A DNA stretch of 64,000 nucleotides, taken from the NCBI GenBank assembly GCA_023548195.1, contig JAJHZJ010000311.1:2681836-2745835 (forward strand), read 5' to 3'. The notes beneath the pieces are model-generated. The model was not told where the DNA came from and ran no database searches. It was given only the letters and a program-made list of their open reading frames with translations. Position numbers and translations under genes: made by a program. Each line of letters opens with the position of its first letter. The first letter of the stretch is position 1. The stretch is from Bettongia penicillata ogilbyi (taxonomy: Eukaryota > Chordata > Mammalia > Diprotodontia > Potoroidae). Below, piece after piece: positions 31,355 to 43,619 of this stretch.

Positions 31355-31515
31355 GCAATCCAAGCATCTGGAGGATTGAATTCTAGTTCAGGTTCTTCTA
31401 TTTACTGCTTGTGTGACCTTGGATAAGTCACCTCCCCCTCTTGACCTCAGTTTTCTTCTTGGTAAAATGAAGGCGTTGGAATTGGTGATTTCTAAGGGTC
31501 TTTTCAGTTTCAACA
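31355..31515 (+). mobile_element. MIR relic
   Basis: 'ttactgcttgtgtgaccttg' and 'gacctcagttttcttcttgg' give the CORE region in plus orientation. Confidence 0.78.
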
Positions 31516-31544
31516 TTTTGATTTTATGCCCTGGATTTGGTATC

Positions 31545-31715
31545 ATGAGACTGGGATTAGCTATGATAATTACTGTTTGATTTATAACAAGTCATAACCT
31601 CTCTGGACTTCAGTTTTCTCCCATGTAGAAAGCAAATAACAGAATTTATACTACTACCTCCCTAGGTGGTAGTGAGGAAAGCACTTTGCAAACTACGAAA
31701 CAAGGAGCTATTATG
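31545..31715 (+). mobile_element. MIR relic
   Basis: A second plus-strand MIR: 'gacttcagttttctcccatg', 'ctacctccctaggtggtagt', 'gaggaaagcactttgcaaac'. Confidence 0.7.
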
Positions 31716-31835
31716 ATTCCCATTGTATAGAGGAGGAAACTGAGTTTTCAGAGACCAAGTGATTTGTTCATGGTCACGCTGATGCTCTGATGTTAAATTT
31801 TGGAGCCAGGATGCCAACCCAAGTTTCTCATATGG
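31716..31835 (-). mobile_element. MIR fragment
   Basis: 'tagaggaggaaactgagttt' to 'ttgttcatggtcacgctgat' is the reversed CORE region. It adjoins the plus-strand copy. Confidence 0.6.
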
Positions 31836-31989
31836 GTCATAGAGCAAAGGCTAAGTTTATTGTCTGCAGAAAAGGGTGAGTGCTTGTGTAGTGTGTGCAT
31901 GTATGTTGTATGTGGACATATACCCAAGGAGTCATCAAGTTGTTTTCTTGCGTTGGTGCCCTGGGCATCCGTAATCTCCTGCCTTTGCA

Positions 31990-33245
31990 ACTTAGCTTTG
32001 TACTAAATGCCATTAGCGCGTGAAGACTAGACTGGCCAGAGAAAGCCCTGATCCCATCACCATGGTGATGTTAATTCAAGCTGAGTTCAAAGGAAGCAGT
32101 TCTGGGAAAACTAACAAGTTGGAGCCAGCCAGGGGAAGGGGCAGAGCCAGGAGGAGAGAGGCTGGCTATTAAATAAATAGAAAGAGCAAATGGGTATACT
32201 CCCACTCCTTCTCACACCCCACCCCAAAGCTTCTGGGCCCCACATGTCACTAAAAGGAAACTGTAGAGGTCGCCTTGCCCTTTCCCCTGTACCCAGGTTG
32301 AATGACCCCAGAGACTGAGCCTGGTGAAGGGGTGAAAAAGACTGAGGTTTCAATGCCAGCTTTGTCACTGACTTCTGTGTAAACTTTAGCAAACCTCTCT
32401 GAAACTGTTCACTGGGGATACTAGAGTCTATTTTGACATAGGTTTTTTTTTTCTCAAATGAAATAATGTCTGAAAAGGACTTTTTGCAAACTTTGTGTAA
32501 ATGTCAGCTATAATTTGACAGAATAAGCCTACTCTGCCTTCCATATGATGGCCTTTTAAATACTTGACACGATCTATCATGCCTCCCCTAAGTCTTTTCC
32601 ATTTTAAGCTAAATATCCATCTATCTTTCAAATGGTGCCTAGATGACATAGTTTTCAGATACCGCTCCCCTCCCCCCCACCCATGATTCTGGTCATCATC
32701 TTCAGGATGTTAAATGACAGATAAAATCAAATGGACAAGGTGAGACTAATGACACATATCGATAATGGAATTGCAAAGGCTGTAATGAAAAGAGGGAAGG
32801 AAGTTGTTGGAATAAAGTACCTTAGATGCAGGCTTCTAGGAGGAGCCAATAGAAAAAGCTTGAAAATTTCTGTGACCCAATAAATATTAGATGTGGAATG
32901 GAGTTTTGTTTTTTTTTTGCTTTGTTTTGTTTTTGTTACCAGAAAAATGTTAAGTACATTGGGGAAAGTGATATCTACGTGCAGAACTCAGACAGATAGG
33001 ATCTTGGTTCTTCCTTAACCAGAATAATTAAGGTCACATAATCATGACCTTTCAATTTGCAGATAAGGCCCCCAAAAGTTAAATGACTTCTCCAAGGCCA
33101 CACGGAATGCATTGGACCTGACATTTAAAAGCAAGTCTGCATTACTTCAACTCAAACACTTCATCCTCTATTTTACCCTGCTAGAGGAAAGGGAGCTTAA
33201 TTTGGGCTGGAGAGAAAAGGCAAGTGGTGAAACTGGACAGTGAAA
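31990..33245. other. mostly unassigned; MIR-like scraps
   Basis: 32330-32420 looks like a decayed plus-strand MIR, and 33055-33130 like a reversed one. The remainder is not recognised. No gene is seen. Confidence 0.4.
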
Positions 33246-33249
33246 CTTG

Positions 33250-34220
33250 CAGTCCCGGCTTAGTCAGACGCTGATTCATGAATTAAGCCATGTTAAGCTA
33301 CAGTAATGACAATGATAAGGCATAAAAGTCAGGCTCATCACATTTTCAGATGACACTAAGCTGGGAGGGATAGGTACCACATTAGATGACAGAGGCAAGA
33401 TGCCAAAAGATCTTGCCACACTGGAGCACTGGGGTGACTCTAATAAGATAAAATTCGATAGGGATAAATGTAAAGTCTTGTCCTTATGTACAAAAAAATT
33501 AACTTCTTAAGTAGAAGATTAGGGAGGCAGGGTAAGGCAACAGTTTATCTGAAAAGGAGCTGAGGGGTTCAGTGGACTGCAAGCTCAATATGAGTCATCA
33601 GTATGATATAGCAGCCAAAAAAGTGGATGCCATCTTGGGCTATATGGAGGAGGAGCACAGCCTCCTGGAACAAGGATGTGCGAGGAGCTCCACTCAGCCT
33701 TGGTCAGATCTCACCCGCACCTGCAGTACAGTTCAGTTCTGGGCACCATAGTTCAGAAAGTACATTGATATTCTGGAGGATGTCCAAAGAAGGACTGCTA
33801 GGATGATGAAGGGCTTTCCCTAATCCAGGTCATATTTGAAGAGACAATAAGAATTGAGGATATTTAGGCCAAAGAAAAGAAGGCTCAGGAGGCAGGGGCA
33901 TGAAACCTGTATTCTAGTATTTGTTTTTTTAAAGAGGCATTAGACTTGTTCTGCTTGGCCCCAGAAGGCAGAGCCAGGAGCCATACAGGTGACAATCACC
34001 AAGAGAAGGTAGAACTGATGCCAGGAGAAACCTCCTAACAGTGAAAGCTGTCCACATGTGCAGCAGGCTGCCTCTCGATGGAGGAGGCCCTCCTTCCTTG
34101 TAGGCCTTTCATTAGTGGCCGATGACCCCCTGTAGCTATGCTGTAGTGAGGATTCCTTCAGGCAGTGGGTTGGACTGGGAGGCCACTATGGTCCCTTCCA
34201 GATTTTAATTCTATGATTTA
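33250..34220 (+). mobile_element. L3/CR1 LINE relic with RT motif and 3' end
   Basis: 33343-33363 reads FSDDTKL, the RT catalytic Asp-Asp block (FADDTKL in CR1-clade LINEs). It is followed by residues of the expected KFDRDKCKVL type near 33450-33475. Downstream are the late ORF2 segment ('ctgggctatatggaggaggag', shortened) and the terminal block 'cagtgggttggactgggagg', 'ccacatggtccctt'-like, 'attctatgattta'. Stops and indels are frequent, so it is a dead copy. Confidence 0.83.
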
Positions 34221-34224
34221 GTGA

Positions 34225-34345
34225 ATAATAAAAACAGCACTTACTTGTATTTATATAGCACTTTCTGGTTACAAAATATGTTGTATATATTATCTCCTTT
34301 GAGCCTTACAACCAGTTTTTGGACCAGAGGCAGGTAAGGTCAGTA
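34225..34345 (-). mobile_element. MIR fragment
   Basis: 'acttgtatttatatagcact' and 'tatctcctttgagccttaca' are reversed MIR 3' words. Confidence 0.65.
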
Positions 34346-34412
34346 TCTCTCTAGACTGCAATGTGAAGGGGTTGGAAAAATGTCATGTACAACATGTCCT
34401 AAAAGTCTTAGC

Positions 34413-34935
34413 ACATCTATATCTATAGCTACACCCATGCCTATACTTATATTTATATCTATACCCATACCTATACCCATACTCATTGTATACCCATATC
34501 AGCAACCATATCCATAGGATGCCTATGCCTACATCCATACCAATAATTATATCCATACCTATTCCCATATCCATATCTATACCCATACTCATATGTATAT
34601 CCATACCAAGAATTATACTCATACCTATGCCTATAGCCATACCTATACTCATATGTATGCCTATAACAACTATATCCATAGTATGCCTTTACCCATACCT
34701 ATACCAATAACTATACTCATACCTATGCCTATGTTCATACTTTTATCTATACCTATACTCATACCAATACCTTTATTTATTCCCATACTGATACCGATAT
34801 TGATACCTATACCCATCTTATACCCATTTCCATACCCATATCTATTACCATAGCTGCACAATATCTATATCTTTGCCTAAACCCATACTTATACCTATAC
34901 CCTTACCTATACTGTTATCCATGTCCATTCTTGTC
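34413..34935. repeat. CCATAY-type hexamer repeat array (~520 bp)
   Basis: The array is built from CCATAC, CCTATA, CCATAT and related hexamers with irregular variants. A longer-range pattern overlies it: the marker 'ccaataattata' or its variant recurs at about 34540, 34606 and 34704. Because the unit is six bases, both strands stay open as two-residue peptide repeats (minus strand rich in Gly, Ile and Met), but these are not genes. Confidence 0.9.
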
Positions 34936-35054
34936 TCTGTCTATAGGTTTTATCAGCATATTACCAAATAGAAAGATGTTTATATCTATCTATAGATTAA
35001 GATGCAGACCAAGCTAGAGATATTTACATATAGTTTAACAACTGACACACTGAA

Positions 35055-35245
35055 AACAGTGCACACAGGGCACACTTTCAAATTGAATCTGTATTCTTAA
35101 TGTTTTCTCCATTACTTTCTTAAATCTAGTCAATCAGTACAATAAGTCAAGTCGATTTATAGCATTTATCAATTTCTGAGGTGTAAATGATCACACTGAA
35201 AATTTGAGCTGGTGTGAACTGGCTTCAGTACATCCTTATATAGGT
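35055..35245. repeat. unclassified interspersed repeat, copy B
   Basis: It aligns with copies A (23918) and C (42625) through 'cttaaatctagtcaatcagt', 'atttatcaatttctgaggtg' and 'tgatcacactgaaaattt'. Confidence 0.6.
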
Positions 35246-35249
35246 ATAT

Positions 35250-35405
35250 ACACAGATACTATATTATTATTTATATTTTATTATAATATTATTGTTAATA
35301 ATATACAAAATAAAATATTTATAATTGTTAATATATTATATTACACATACGTAATATGCACATATAGATATGCATGTATGTATATACATATATATGTATA
35401 TACTT
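35250..35405. repeat. AT-rich low-complexity and ATGTATA microsatellite
   Basis: Dense TATA and TTATAA steps, ending in a GTATATACATA tract. Confidence 0.8.
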
Positions 35406-35469
35406 CCCTCTCCGCTCCTTCCTTCCCCCCAATTTCTTTGTGTTTATTTTCTATTAACTTGCTTGTATT

Positions 35470-35605
35470 GTTGCTCTCCAATATAATTTAAGCTTATGGA
35501 AGGTAGAGACTACCACGTTTTTTTCATCTTTGTGTCGCTAGTCCCTGGCACATAGTGGGTACATACTAAATGCTGGTTGCATTGGATTGAATTGTTCCAT
35601 TAGTC
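35470..35605 (+). mobile_element. L2 3' end relic
   Basis: 'taatttaagcttatggaagg', 'cgctagtccctggcacatag' and 'acatactaaatgctggttg' are L2 terminal words. Confidence 0.78.
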
Positions 35606-35784
35606 ACCAAGACCAAATCATTCACCATTGATTGGCCAACCTTCTGTGATGAACCTTCACATGCTTAGCTAGCCTGATCTTTGGCAGACAGACAAAGCCT
35701 GTTGTTCAGCTTCTGCTTGAGGCCCTTCCTCAGTTCTCAGACTTTGCTTGTGGCATATCAGTTCCTCGTCCTACTTTGACTCAC

Positions 35785-35910
35785 AACGCCCAGGTGGGAT
35801 AGTACAAATACTACTGTTACTCCACCTTACAGCTAAAGAAACCATGTTCAGAGACCTGCTGCAGAGTCACCTAGCAGGTGGTAGAGATGGAAATAAAACC
35901 CATGTCTTCT
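35785..35910 (-). mobile_element. MIR fragment
   Basis: 'ccaccttacagctaaagaaa' to 'gagtcacctagcaggtggta' is the reversed CORE region. Confidence 0.65.
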
Positions 35911-36099
35911 GCCTCTCGGATTTATTGTGGCCCTTGGTAAAGGTAATAAGGTTGTAGGTCTGAAGACATCTTGCCTGCCTAGAGTTTGGGTCCCTTCAGT
36001 AATGAGGGGATTGAATGACTGGCAGCAAGTGGTATCGAAGGGAAGTCAGAGAAGGGTGAAAAGGTGTGAGGGCCATGGTCTTAAGGGGAGAAGTATAGA

Positions 36100-36310
36100 T
36101 GGTTCCCTGTCTTGGAGTTCAGAATTCAAGCTCTGACACTTATTCACTCTATGACCCTAGGGAAGTCACTTTACTTCTTTGAGACTCAGTTTCTTCACAT
36201 ATAAAATGGGGGGAAAATATTTGCATTATTTACCTTATGGGATCATATATAGGAAAGTACCTGGTAAATCCCAAAGTGCTGCAGAAATTCGGGTCATTAG
36301 TGGTTTGAAG
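36100..36310 (+). mobile_element. MIR relic
   Basis: 'ctatgaccctagggaagtca', 'agactcagtttcttcacata' and 'cctggtaaatcccaaagtgc' are in MIR order. Confidence 0.8.
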
Positions 36311-37490
36311 ATGCATTGAGGCTGCTTTATCATGGAGGTCAAATGAGGACAGTCAAATGACTTCTGGAGAAGGTCATTGAGAACTCTCCTTGGGATGACT
36401 TTCTTTTCCATGGGCAGAGCCCAAGCCTAGAAATTGGGTATCTTGGACCTGATTCCCACATGACATTTTAATTTTCAAATTTTAGATCTTAAAACTCCTA
36501 GAACCCTACCTCAGCCTATGAGAGGATTGTACTCTGACAAGGAGCTAAGCTCTTGTGTCTCATTCTTCTTTCAAAAATGGTGCCTAGCACCATGCTTTCT
36601 TCTAGAAATGTTCAACTATGGAAGTGTGGTTTGGAGAGAAGACCGTGGGAATCGGAGGGCCTAAGAACTGGACCTATTTGTGTCTTGCTCTGTGATCTTC
36701 TTAGGGTCATTTACTCTTCCTGTTCTGTTTTTTCATCTTTAATAAAAAGATAGTAGTATCTAGCCCAGTTGTATTTCCAGAGGCTCTTAAGAGGAAAGAT
36801 GGAAGAATATTCCGGAAACTCCTTAGAAGCAATTGATAAATTAAAGCCATCTTTACCTTCTTCCCCCTCTCTTTGCTCCTTCTCTGACTCTTCCTTACAG
36901 ATACAGGCCTTTATCTCTCCTTTCCACTTCTACCACTATCCTACTTGTATTCTTCTTATTCTGGGTCATGGGGACTTGGCAGAGATTCCAGAGCTCGTGC
37001 TAAGTTCTGTGCCCTTAACTACTTTTTACAAACTCTTTATGAACCCTGCCTCACCCAGGAGCTCCAAGGTAGTAGTTGAACATCTGGTTTACAGAGAAGA
37101 ATCCTAGGGCTGGGGGTGGGGAGTGGGGAGGGAGTAACTTAAGTTAAGACAAAGCAGTGACTAAGCATGGGAGCAAGGAGAAGAGGCAGGAATTCAGCAC
37201 TCCCATCCTGGGATCTGTAATAACTGTACTTTATACTCATCTAAGTGGCTTTTATCCTAGGATCTCAAAGCACCTTTTATGCTAGTAGCAGCTCCAGGAA
37301 TTGGGTAATCAGCCTGTGTCATCATTCCAATTAGCAGGAGAAAGCAGAGACTAAAACTTGGTGTGAGATACTTTCCCCCAAGGTATCCACTGAATCACTC
37401 ATTTGGGCAGGGAATCCAGAACTCACCCAATGTCTAGTCCCCAGTTCTCTCTCTGGAGAGAGAGGTTACCTCATGTCAAAGTTAGGGACT
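36311..37490. other. no gene or clear repeat recognised
   Basis: Apparently single-copy sequence. A decayed MIR-like piece may lie at 36600-36750. The frame at 36769-37107 has no recognisable features. Confidence 0.4.
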
Positions 37491-37491
37491 A

Positions 37492-37585
37492 GGTAGGCTT
37501 GGAATTAGGAACCCTGGGTTCAAATTCCCTTTCTGCTAGTTAATACCTCAGTAACTCTAGGAGGCTGTTTTTGAATGTTTCCTCT
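37492..37585 (+). mobile_element. MIR fragment
   Basis: 'ttaggaaccctgggttcaaa' to 'cagtaactctaggaggctg' is the SINE head and partial CORE. Confidence 0.55.
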
Positions 37586-37889
37586 CTTGTCTCTATTTTA
37601 GAGAGGGGAACATTGCCTCAGAGGCAGTGGTAGGCTTTGTGGCCTTCTGGTATGAGCCTCTGAGAGGGCCTTGGGGAAAACTGACATTTTGTATTTTTCC
37701 AAGATCTACATGGGGTGGAAGGAAAAGGAGGAAGCGAATGTTAGAATTAGACACCCAATTCCCTTCGTAACAGCAGCAGAAGTGGGAGAAGGGTGAAAAT
37801 CCCTGAAACAAGTAGTCAAAGACTGGGGATCAGGAAGATCCAAGAAGCTTGGTATCTTGGGTTGGGGTTGAAAGCACCATGGGGGTGGA

Positions 37890-38510
37890 CCATAGAGATC
37901 ACAGGTCAAATTTCCCTCATTTTATAGATGAAAACTATGGCATCAAATCACACAGGTAAGTAGCACAGATGGGGTTTCAACATAGGCCCTCTAATTCTAA
38001 ATCCACCCAGGGTGCTTGGAAATAAATACAAGAAAAAGCCCTGGGACCCTTAAAGGAAAGGCCCTCCATGGGCAGGTCCTGAGAAGGAACTGTAATTTCC
38101 CTGCCTGCAGCATTGGAATGGCAGAGCTGGAAGGAATCTTATCAATCAACTAGTCTAATTCCCTCATTTTTTCAGATGAGGAAATTGAGGCCCAGAAAGG
38201 GGACCATATTTGGCTAAAGTGACAAGAATCAGGATTTGACTACTAATCTCCTTATTCCCAGTCCAGTGAACTTTCTGCCCACCTGGCTGTTTCCCATCAT
38301 CAAAACAAGAAATAATGATTGAGTACCTACTCAGCTGTGCTTGATGCTCTGAGGGAGACATCATTTGCATCTCATAACTAGATGGCATTGTAGAGCTTTT
38401 CAGATTCAATTTTATAAATGAGGGAACTAAGGCTCAGGTAAATTAAGACTTGACTGAGGTCACAGAGTGAGTTAGTAGCAAGGCCAGAATTTAAACTCTA
38501 GTATTTAAGT
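37890..38510 (-). mobile_element. cluster of three reversed MIR-like fragments
   Basis: Pieces at about 37905-38010, 38105-38285 and 38395-38510 each carry the 'tttatagatgaggaaact...gtcacacagc' pattern in decayed form. The middle one includes the unassigned left part 'agctggaaggaatcttatca', as at 27985 and 51045. Confidence 0.6.
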
Positions 38511-39075
38511 AGACAATACATATGGTATTTGCTCTTGAGAAGCTCCCAAACCCTTCCCTTCCTGACTTTTATGGATAGGAAAGGGATCCTCCTCCATATG
38601 CTGTGAGCTTCAATGACTCAGGACAGGGGAACAACTTCGAGGCTGCTGTTCTCAGCAGATTGGGTAAGAGGTAACTGCCCTAGGAGGTGGGGAGGAGGCT
38701 GGGGAAGTCGGGGGCAGAAGAAAATCCCAGATGTTGCATAAGGAAGAGTGGGAGTAGGGGAGGGTCCATTTTAACGAGTTGGCCAAAGAAGAAGAGTGGG
38801 CAGGCCTCAGTGGACAGATGACAGGCAAACCTGGTGATGACTATGGATGGATCAAAGCTTGGCCCAGAGCATCATTCTCTGGGAACAGCGTTGGCTTCAC
38901 CAAATCCCTGACTTTAGGATGTGGCTAGTTTTGATGTCCCTGCCTTGTTTTTCTTTTTCTCCTGCCCACCACCCCCAGCTTTCCTCTGAAGGGCCTCATC
39001 CCACCCCAACACCTTTAGCTTCCCACCACTGACTCAGGGAAGCTGACTTGCCTTCAGTAGGACTGGTGATTCCCA
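38511..39075. other. no gene or known repeat recognised
   Basis: GC-moderate, apparently single-copy sequence with purine-rich stretches. Confidence 0.45.
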
Positions 39076-39079
39076 GCTG

Positions 39080-39610
39080 CCTGCCATATGAATTCCAAAC
39101 TCTTCTGTCCAGTCTTCAGTGCCCTCCAGGCTGTGTGCACCCTCAATCACCAACTCATTTCTATTGACTTTTGCTCTGAATCTCCAATTCCAACCAACTC
39201 TTTTACAAGGACATTCTTATTCTCACAAATGAGCTTTTAGCACTGGCAAATTACCTACTATCTACTGTGGAAGAGACCACCTCCTCACTTCCCATACCCC
39301 CTACCCCAATCCATATTCTTCCCTTATTCAAAAGCTGATCCAAGAAATTTTCTTTGGTTAAGTTCATTCTCCTCTGATTGTTTTCCTGCCCTGTGTCCTC
39401 TTAGCTTCTGGAGTCTTAGTTTTTCATCATATTAATTTGCAGTGGTTCTCATATCAGCCCTAACGATTTTCATGTCTTTTTCCTGTGTATTTCTTTTCCC
39501 CTCACTAGACTGTGAATACCTCCAAACAAGGAGTTATATATTCACTTTCTTCTGAGGATCTAAGGAGAGCATTTTTCTTGTGAACTTTATTGGTGATGTG
39601 TGCGTTGGAC
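39080..39610 (+). mobile_element. L2 relic (3' part)
   Basis: 'gaattccaaactcttctgtc', 'tcagtgccctccaggctgtg', 'tctgaatctccaattccaac' and 'cactagactgtgaatacctc' follow L2 order. The 3' end is diverged. Confidence 0.7.
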
Positions 39611-39654
39611 TGAATTATTCTGATTTTGGAGAAGATGGGAAAACTGCCAATCTT

Positions 39655-39822
39655 TTCTCCTCCTCCTCCTCCTTCTTTTTCTTCATCATTTTTTCTTCTT
39701 CTTCATCATCTCTCCTCCTCCTTCTCTTCCTTCTTCTTCTCCTTCATCTCCTTTTCTTCTTCTCCTCTCTCTTCATCATATTCTTCATCATCATCCTTTC
39801 CTCCTTCCTCTTCTTCATTATT
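39655..39822. repeat. TCC/TTC polypyrimidine tract
   Basis: Imperfect trinucleotide repeat of TCC, TTC and TCA units. Poly-Ser and poly-Phe open frames here are artefacts. Confidence 0.93.
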
Positions 39823-40235
39823 AATAAGTTTATAAAGCTCTTACTATGTACCAGTCACTATGCTAAATGATGGGGATATAAAGAAAGGTAGAATCATGAG
39901 AAGTTCATGTCTAATGGGAGAGACAACATGCAAACAATTATGTATATTATATATATGTATATATATATATATATATAAAGTGTAAATGATAGATAATCTT
40001 TGAGACAAGGCACTAGAAATGAGCATGGCTAGGAAAGACTTCTTGTAGAAGATGAGATTTGAACTGAGTCTTCAAGGAATCCAGGAAGTAGAGGTAAGGA
40101 GGGAGAGCAATCTAAGCATGGAGGGATAGTAAGTGAAAATTTCTGGAATTGGGAGATGGAGTGTTGTGAGGCAATTCTGATAAGAAGGCCAGGGGTAGTT
40201 CTCATGATCTCGCACAAATTTAAAGCTAAAATAGA
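39823..40235 (-). mobile_element. L2 relic, with TA microsatellite
   Basis: 'ctcttactatgtaccagtca', 'gatttgaactgagtcttcaa' and 'gaattctgataagaaggcca' are reversed L2. A (TA)n tract lies at 39945-39977. It likely continues at 41075 after an inserted stretch. Confidence 0.78.
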
Positions 40236-40439
40236 TTTAATCAAAAGAGAAAAATAGTGAAACTACATGATATGTCAGCCATATTAGCCAATATTATTTT
40301 AGATCATTTAAAATAACTAGACAGTATAAGGTTGGAACATTGCTGTTGTGTAGGAAATAATGAGTTGGCGGACTTAGAAAATTATGGAAAGACTTGAACT
40401 TAAAAGGAAAAGGTTATCTACCCTCAGAGAAACAGAGGA

Positions 40440-40670
40440 TGAACAAGTATAGTATGGTCTTACACAGGTGCATATGAATGTATATGTCTAGATATGATTA
40501 TATATAGATATTTTAGTATATGTATATATGTAAGTATGTTTGCATGTGTGTATGTATGTCTATATGTTTGTGCATTTATGTGCATATATGTACATTTATA
40601 TGTGCACACACTTACATATGAGTGTACATGTATGTATATATATTTATGGCTACAATTAGGCACTGATATC
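40440..40670. repeat. TG/TA/CATA microsatellite region
   Basis: Long run of TATG, TGTA and ACATA steps. Open frames on both strands are artefacts. Confidence 0.85.
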
Positions 40671-40894
40671 TATATATCTAAACATATCCTTAAAGGGGGA
40701 GAGGAAGGGGGGAAAAGAACAAAGTTAAAAGTACACAGCAGAGAACAAAAGAAAACTTACAAGGAAGAAAAGAAAAGATTGATAGCTCTGAACATGTCTA
40801 CTATTTATTATATAGGCTTTCTTGAAATGGAAATTTACTTGCTGTATATTTTGAATCCCTTCTTATGTTCTGCTGTGCACATGGCAGTGCTTTT

Positions 40895-41060
40895 TTTTCC
40901 TTTCTTATTTTGTATTTAAATTTAAGTTTATAATAGGTTTCTTTTTCTTTTCTTATTTTGTATTTAAATTTATGTTTTTTTCTTTTTGTATTTAAGATTT
41001 AGTATTTATTTAAGTTTATTGTAAGTTTCATTTTCTTTTCTTACTGTGTATTTAAGTTGA
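40895..41060. repeat. AT-rich local direct repeats
   Basis: About three diverged units built on 'ttcttattttgtatttaaat' plus 'aagtttata', starting near 40900, 40954 and 41034. Confidence 0.65.
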
Positions 41061-41074
41061 AAATAAATTAATTT

Positions 41075-41965
41075 AAAAATTAAAAATAAAAGCCAGTGTC
41101 CTTGATTTGTATAGTATGTGGAAGGGAGAAAAATGTAAGAATACTGGAAAGGTAGGAAGGGACCAAGTTATGAGGGCTTTAAAAGCCAAGTAGAGAATTT
41201 TCTGTTCAATGCCAGGGATAATAGAGAGCCATTGGAGTTCAATGATACGGTCATACTTGTGCTTTAGAAAAGTCACTTTGGCAGTGGAATGGAGGATAGA
41301 CAAGAGTAGGGAGACTTGAATCAGGGAGACCAACTAGCAAGCCATTGTAATAGTTCAGGTATGAGATGATATGTATTAGTACCCAGGTGTGAGTGGAAAG
41401 AAGGGAATGTATATGAGAGATGTGATAGTAGAAATAAGATCTGGCAATAAATTGTTATGTGTGGGGTGAATGGGAGTGAGTAGAGGAGGATGCTGAGGTT
41501 GCAGACATGAGCGACCAGGAATGATCATGTTGTGCTTTATAGAAATAGGGAAATTTGGAAGACAAGAGGATTTAAAAGAAAGAGAGCAATGAATTCTGAT
41601 TTGGACATGTTGAGTTTGAGATATCTGATGATGTGATGCTGGAGGTCAGGAGAGAGGTTGGGACTGGATAAATAGATCTTAGTATCATCTTCCTAGAGAT
41701 GATAATTGAATCCATAGGAGCTGGATCATTAATAGAAAGAAGGCACTAAAATTAAGAGGGATCAGGAAAGATTTCTTGTAGAAGATAGGATTTTAGCTGG
41801 GAGTTGAAGCAAGCCAGGAAAGTCAGGAGGTGGAGATGAGGTTCCATGAATGAGGAACAGCCTGGGAAGAAGCCTGAAGTTGAGAGATGGAGTGTCTTGT
41901 ATGAGGAGTACCAGGGAGGCCAGTGACACTGGATGTACATGGAGGGAGGTATTGCAAAGATAGGA
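41075..41965 (-). mobile_element. L2 relic (long 3' portion)
   Basis: Ordered reversed L2 words: 'gagggctttaaaagccaagt', 'tagagagccattggagttca', 'aggagtaccagggaggccag' and 'tttggacatgttgagtttga' to 'ggataaatagatcttagtat'. 41735-41960 repeats an earlier part of the L2 order, so two fragments may be joined. Confidence 0.8.
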
Positions 41966-42624
41966 TGAAATCATTGACTTTTTCATTCTTGGAAGACAGA
42001 ATGACGTCTATCTAACTCAATCTAAATGCAAACTTTTCTGAAAAGAGAAGCTCACAGACTTAATGTATCTAGGACAATAGTTTTACAGTGCTGCCATGGA
42101 AACTGCTTTATTCAGCACCATCTTCACTGTCTTTTGGGATGGACATCATGTTTCCTTTGTGCAAAGCCTGTATATGCATTTAACCCATAACTTTGGCCTC
42201 ATTAAGACCATACCCTAACCTACTGAATGAACTGGTCACTTGATCTATGGAACCCTTAGAACAACCACATGCAAATAGGTGCTTATTAAATGCATGATGA
42301 ATGTATAAATGATCAGGTGATTCATTTCTTCATGTTTATGGTCCGCTCTCCTTTATCCTAAGCCTACCTCTTTGCTTTTGATTATAACACATTCCGAAGT
42401 GTCCCTGTGAAAGAAATGCTGGTTACTATTCCCAGAGATAGCTTCGGTCCTCAAGCTTTTTTATTTTTAATCGTAGTTGTCCTGACTTCTCCCTGTAGTC
42501 TAGACTGACTTTGACCATGTCATACTTTCTGTTAAAGGCTCAGAGAAAACAAAAATGATGCCACTTTCTTAACTTCTTTCACTTCTAGAAAGTAAATATT
42601 TAATGAATAACTCTTTCAAAAAAA
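41966..42624. other. no gene or known repeat recognised
   Basis: Apparently single-copy sequence. Confidence 0.4.
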
Positions 42625-42790
42625 GTATGTATGGCACTCTTTTAATTTTAATCTATATCATTAATATTTTTACCATCATTTAAGCCTAGACAATCAATGG
42701 AATAACAAACCAGACCCTGATTTATTACATTTGTTGATTTCCAAGCAGCAAATTTTCATAATCAAAATTTAACAGTTGGTTTTCCACCCC
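42625..42790. repeat. unclassified interspersed repeat, copy C
   Basis: Aligned with copies A and B via 'tttaagcctagacaatcaat', 'aataacaaaccagaccctga' and 'tttgttgatttccaag'. It lacks the downstream extension shared by A and B. Confidence 0.58.
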
Positions 42791-43325
42791 TTAGGTGGAG
42801 ACACTTGGCTCTTTGGGTGCTTAAAAGAAATAGCATCTATGCCCCACCGTCAAGAAGACAGAAGTCACTCTCAGTCTCTTGCCCAGACTTACAGTATTTC
42901 AAACCTTAAGTATTGACTGGGGTTGAAAAAAAGCTCCTAATAAATTCCTAGATGACAGTTCCACCAAGAGTTCCTAGGAGAGATGTCTGAGGGCCCATTC
43001 CTACCATTCTGAGGGTAACATCATTGAGGACAACAATGAGATTTTCCCTCAGTGACTCAAAGACACAACATAGGAATAAATATAAATGGACCATGGAGTT
43101 GATTCAAGTTAGTGGCTACCATGTTCTTAGATTTTAGTCAGAAAATACCAAAGTCGGAAGGTCCCTAGATGTTATGATGTTTAACCCCCTTTGCTCCCCC
43201 AAAGCCACACTAGAAATATAGTGCTCCTTTCTATTTTTTATGGTTTCCTGGGAAACTTAGTCTATTTCTTCCCCATTCAGTTTGATCCAGTATCATCTTG
43301 TTCATCTGTGAACATGCTGTAGATA
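42791..43325. other. no gene recognised; old repeat scrap near 43145
   Basis: 'aaagtcggaaggtccctaga' resembles the unassigned block at 27985, 38105 and 51045. The rest is not recognised. Confidence 0.4.
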
Positions 43326-43329
43326 CTCC

Positions 43330-43619
43330 ATTAAGGCCATTAACATCTTCACTCCCTCCCCTCCACCTCACCCTTCCCCAAAATGGAGCTCCACCCCTGG
43401 AGTCATCTTGTGTTTGGTGAAGCCAGATTTGACTTCCTCCTCCCCTGCTTCATTCTAGGTTTCCATCCACGCTTCCTGGGTATGTCCAGCCAAGGCACTA
43501 TGTACCCCACCTCTTCCAACTCTCCCTTGTGCATTCATTCTCCTTTATCCATTAGAACAGAAGTTCCTTTAGGGAAAGGACTGTTTGGCTTTTGTATCAC
43601 AATACTTGGCTTAGAGTCA
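43330..43619 (+). mobile_element. L2 3' relic
   Basis: 'agaacagaagttcctttagg' and 'tgtatcacaatacttggctt' are L2 terminal words. The upstream part is diverged. Confidence 0.6.

Noticed and set aside
34383..34861. Gly/Ile/Met-rich frames on the minus strand and Pro/Ile-rich frames on the plus strand
   Set aside because: They are produced by a hexamer repeat that is a multiple of three and stays open on both strands.
39580..39870. Ser/Phe/Leu-rich frames resembling a membrane protein
   Set aside because: Translation of a TCC/TTC low-complexity tract.
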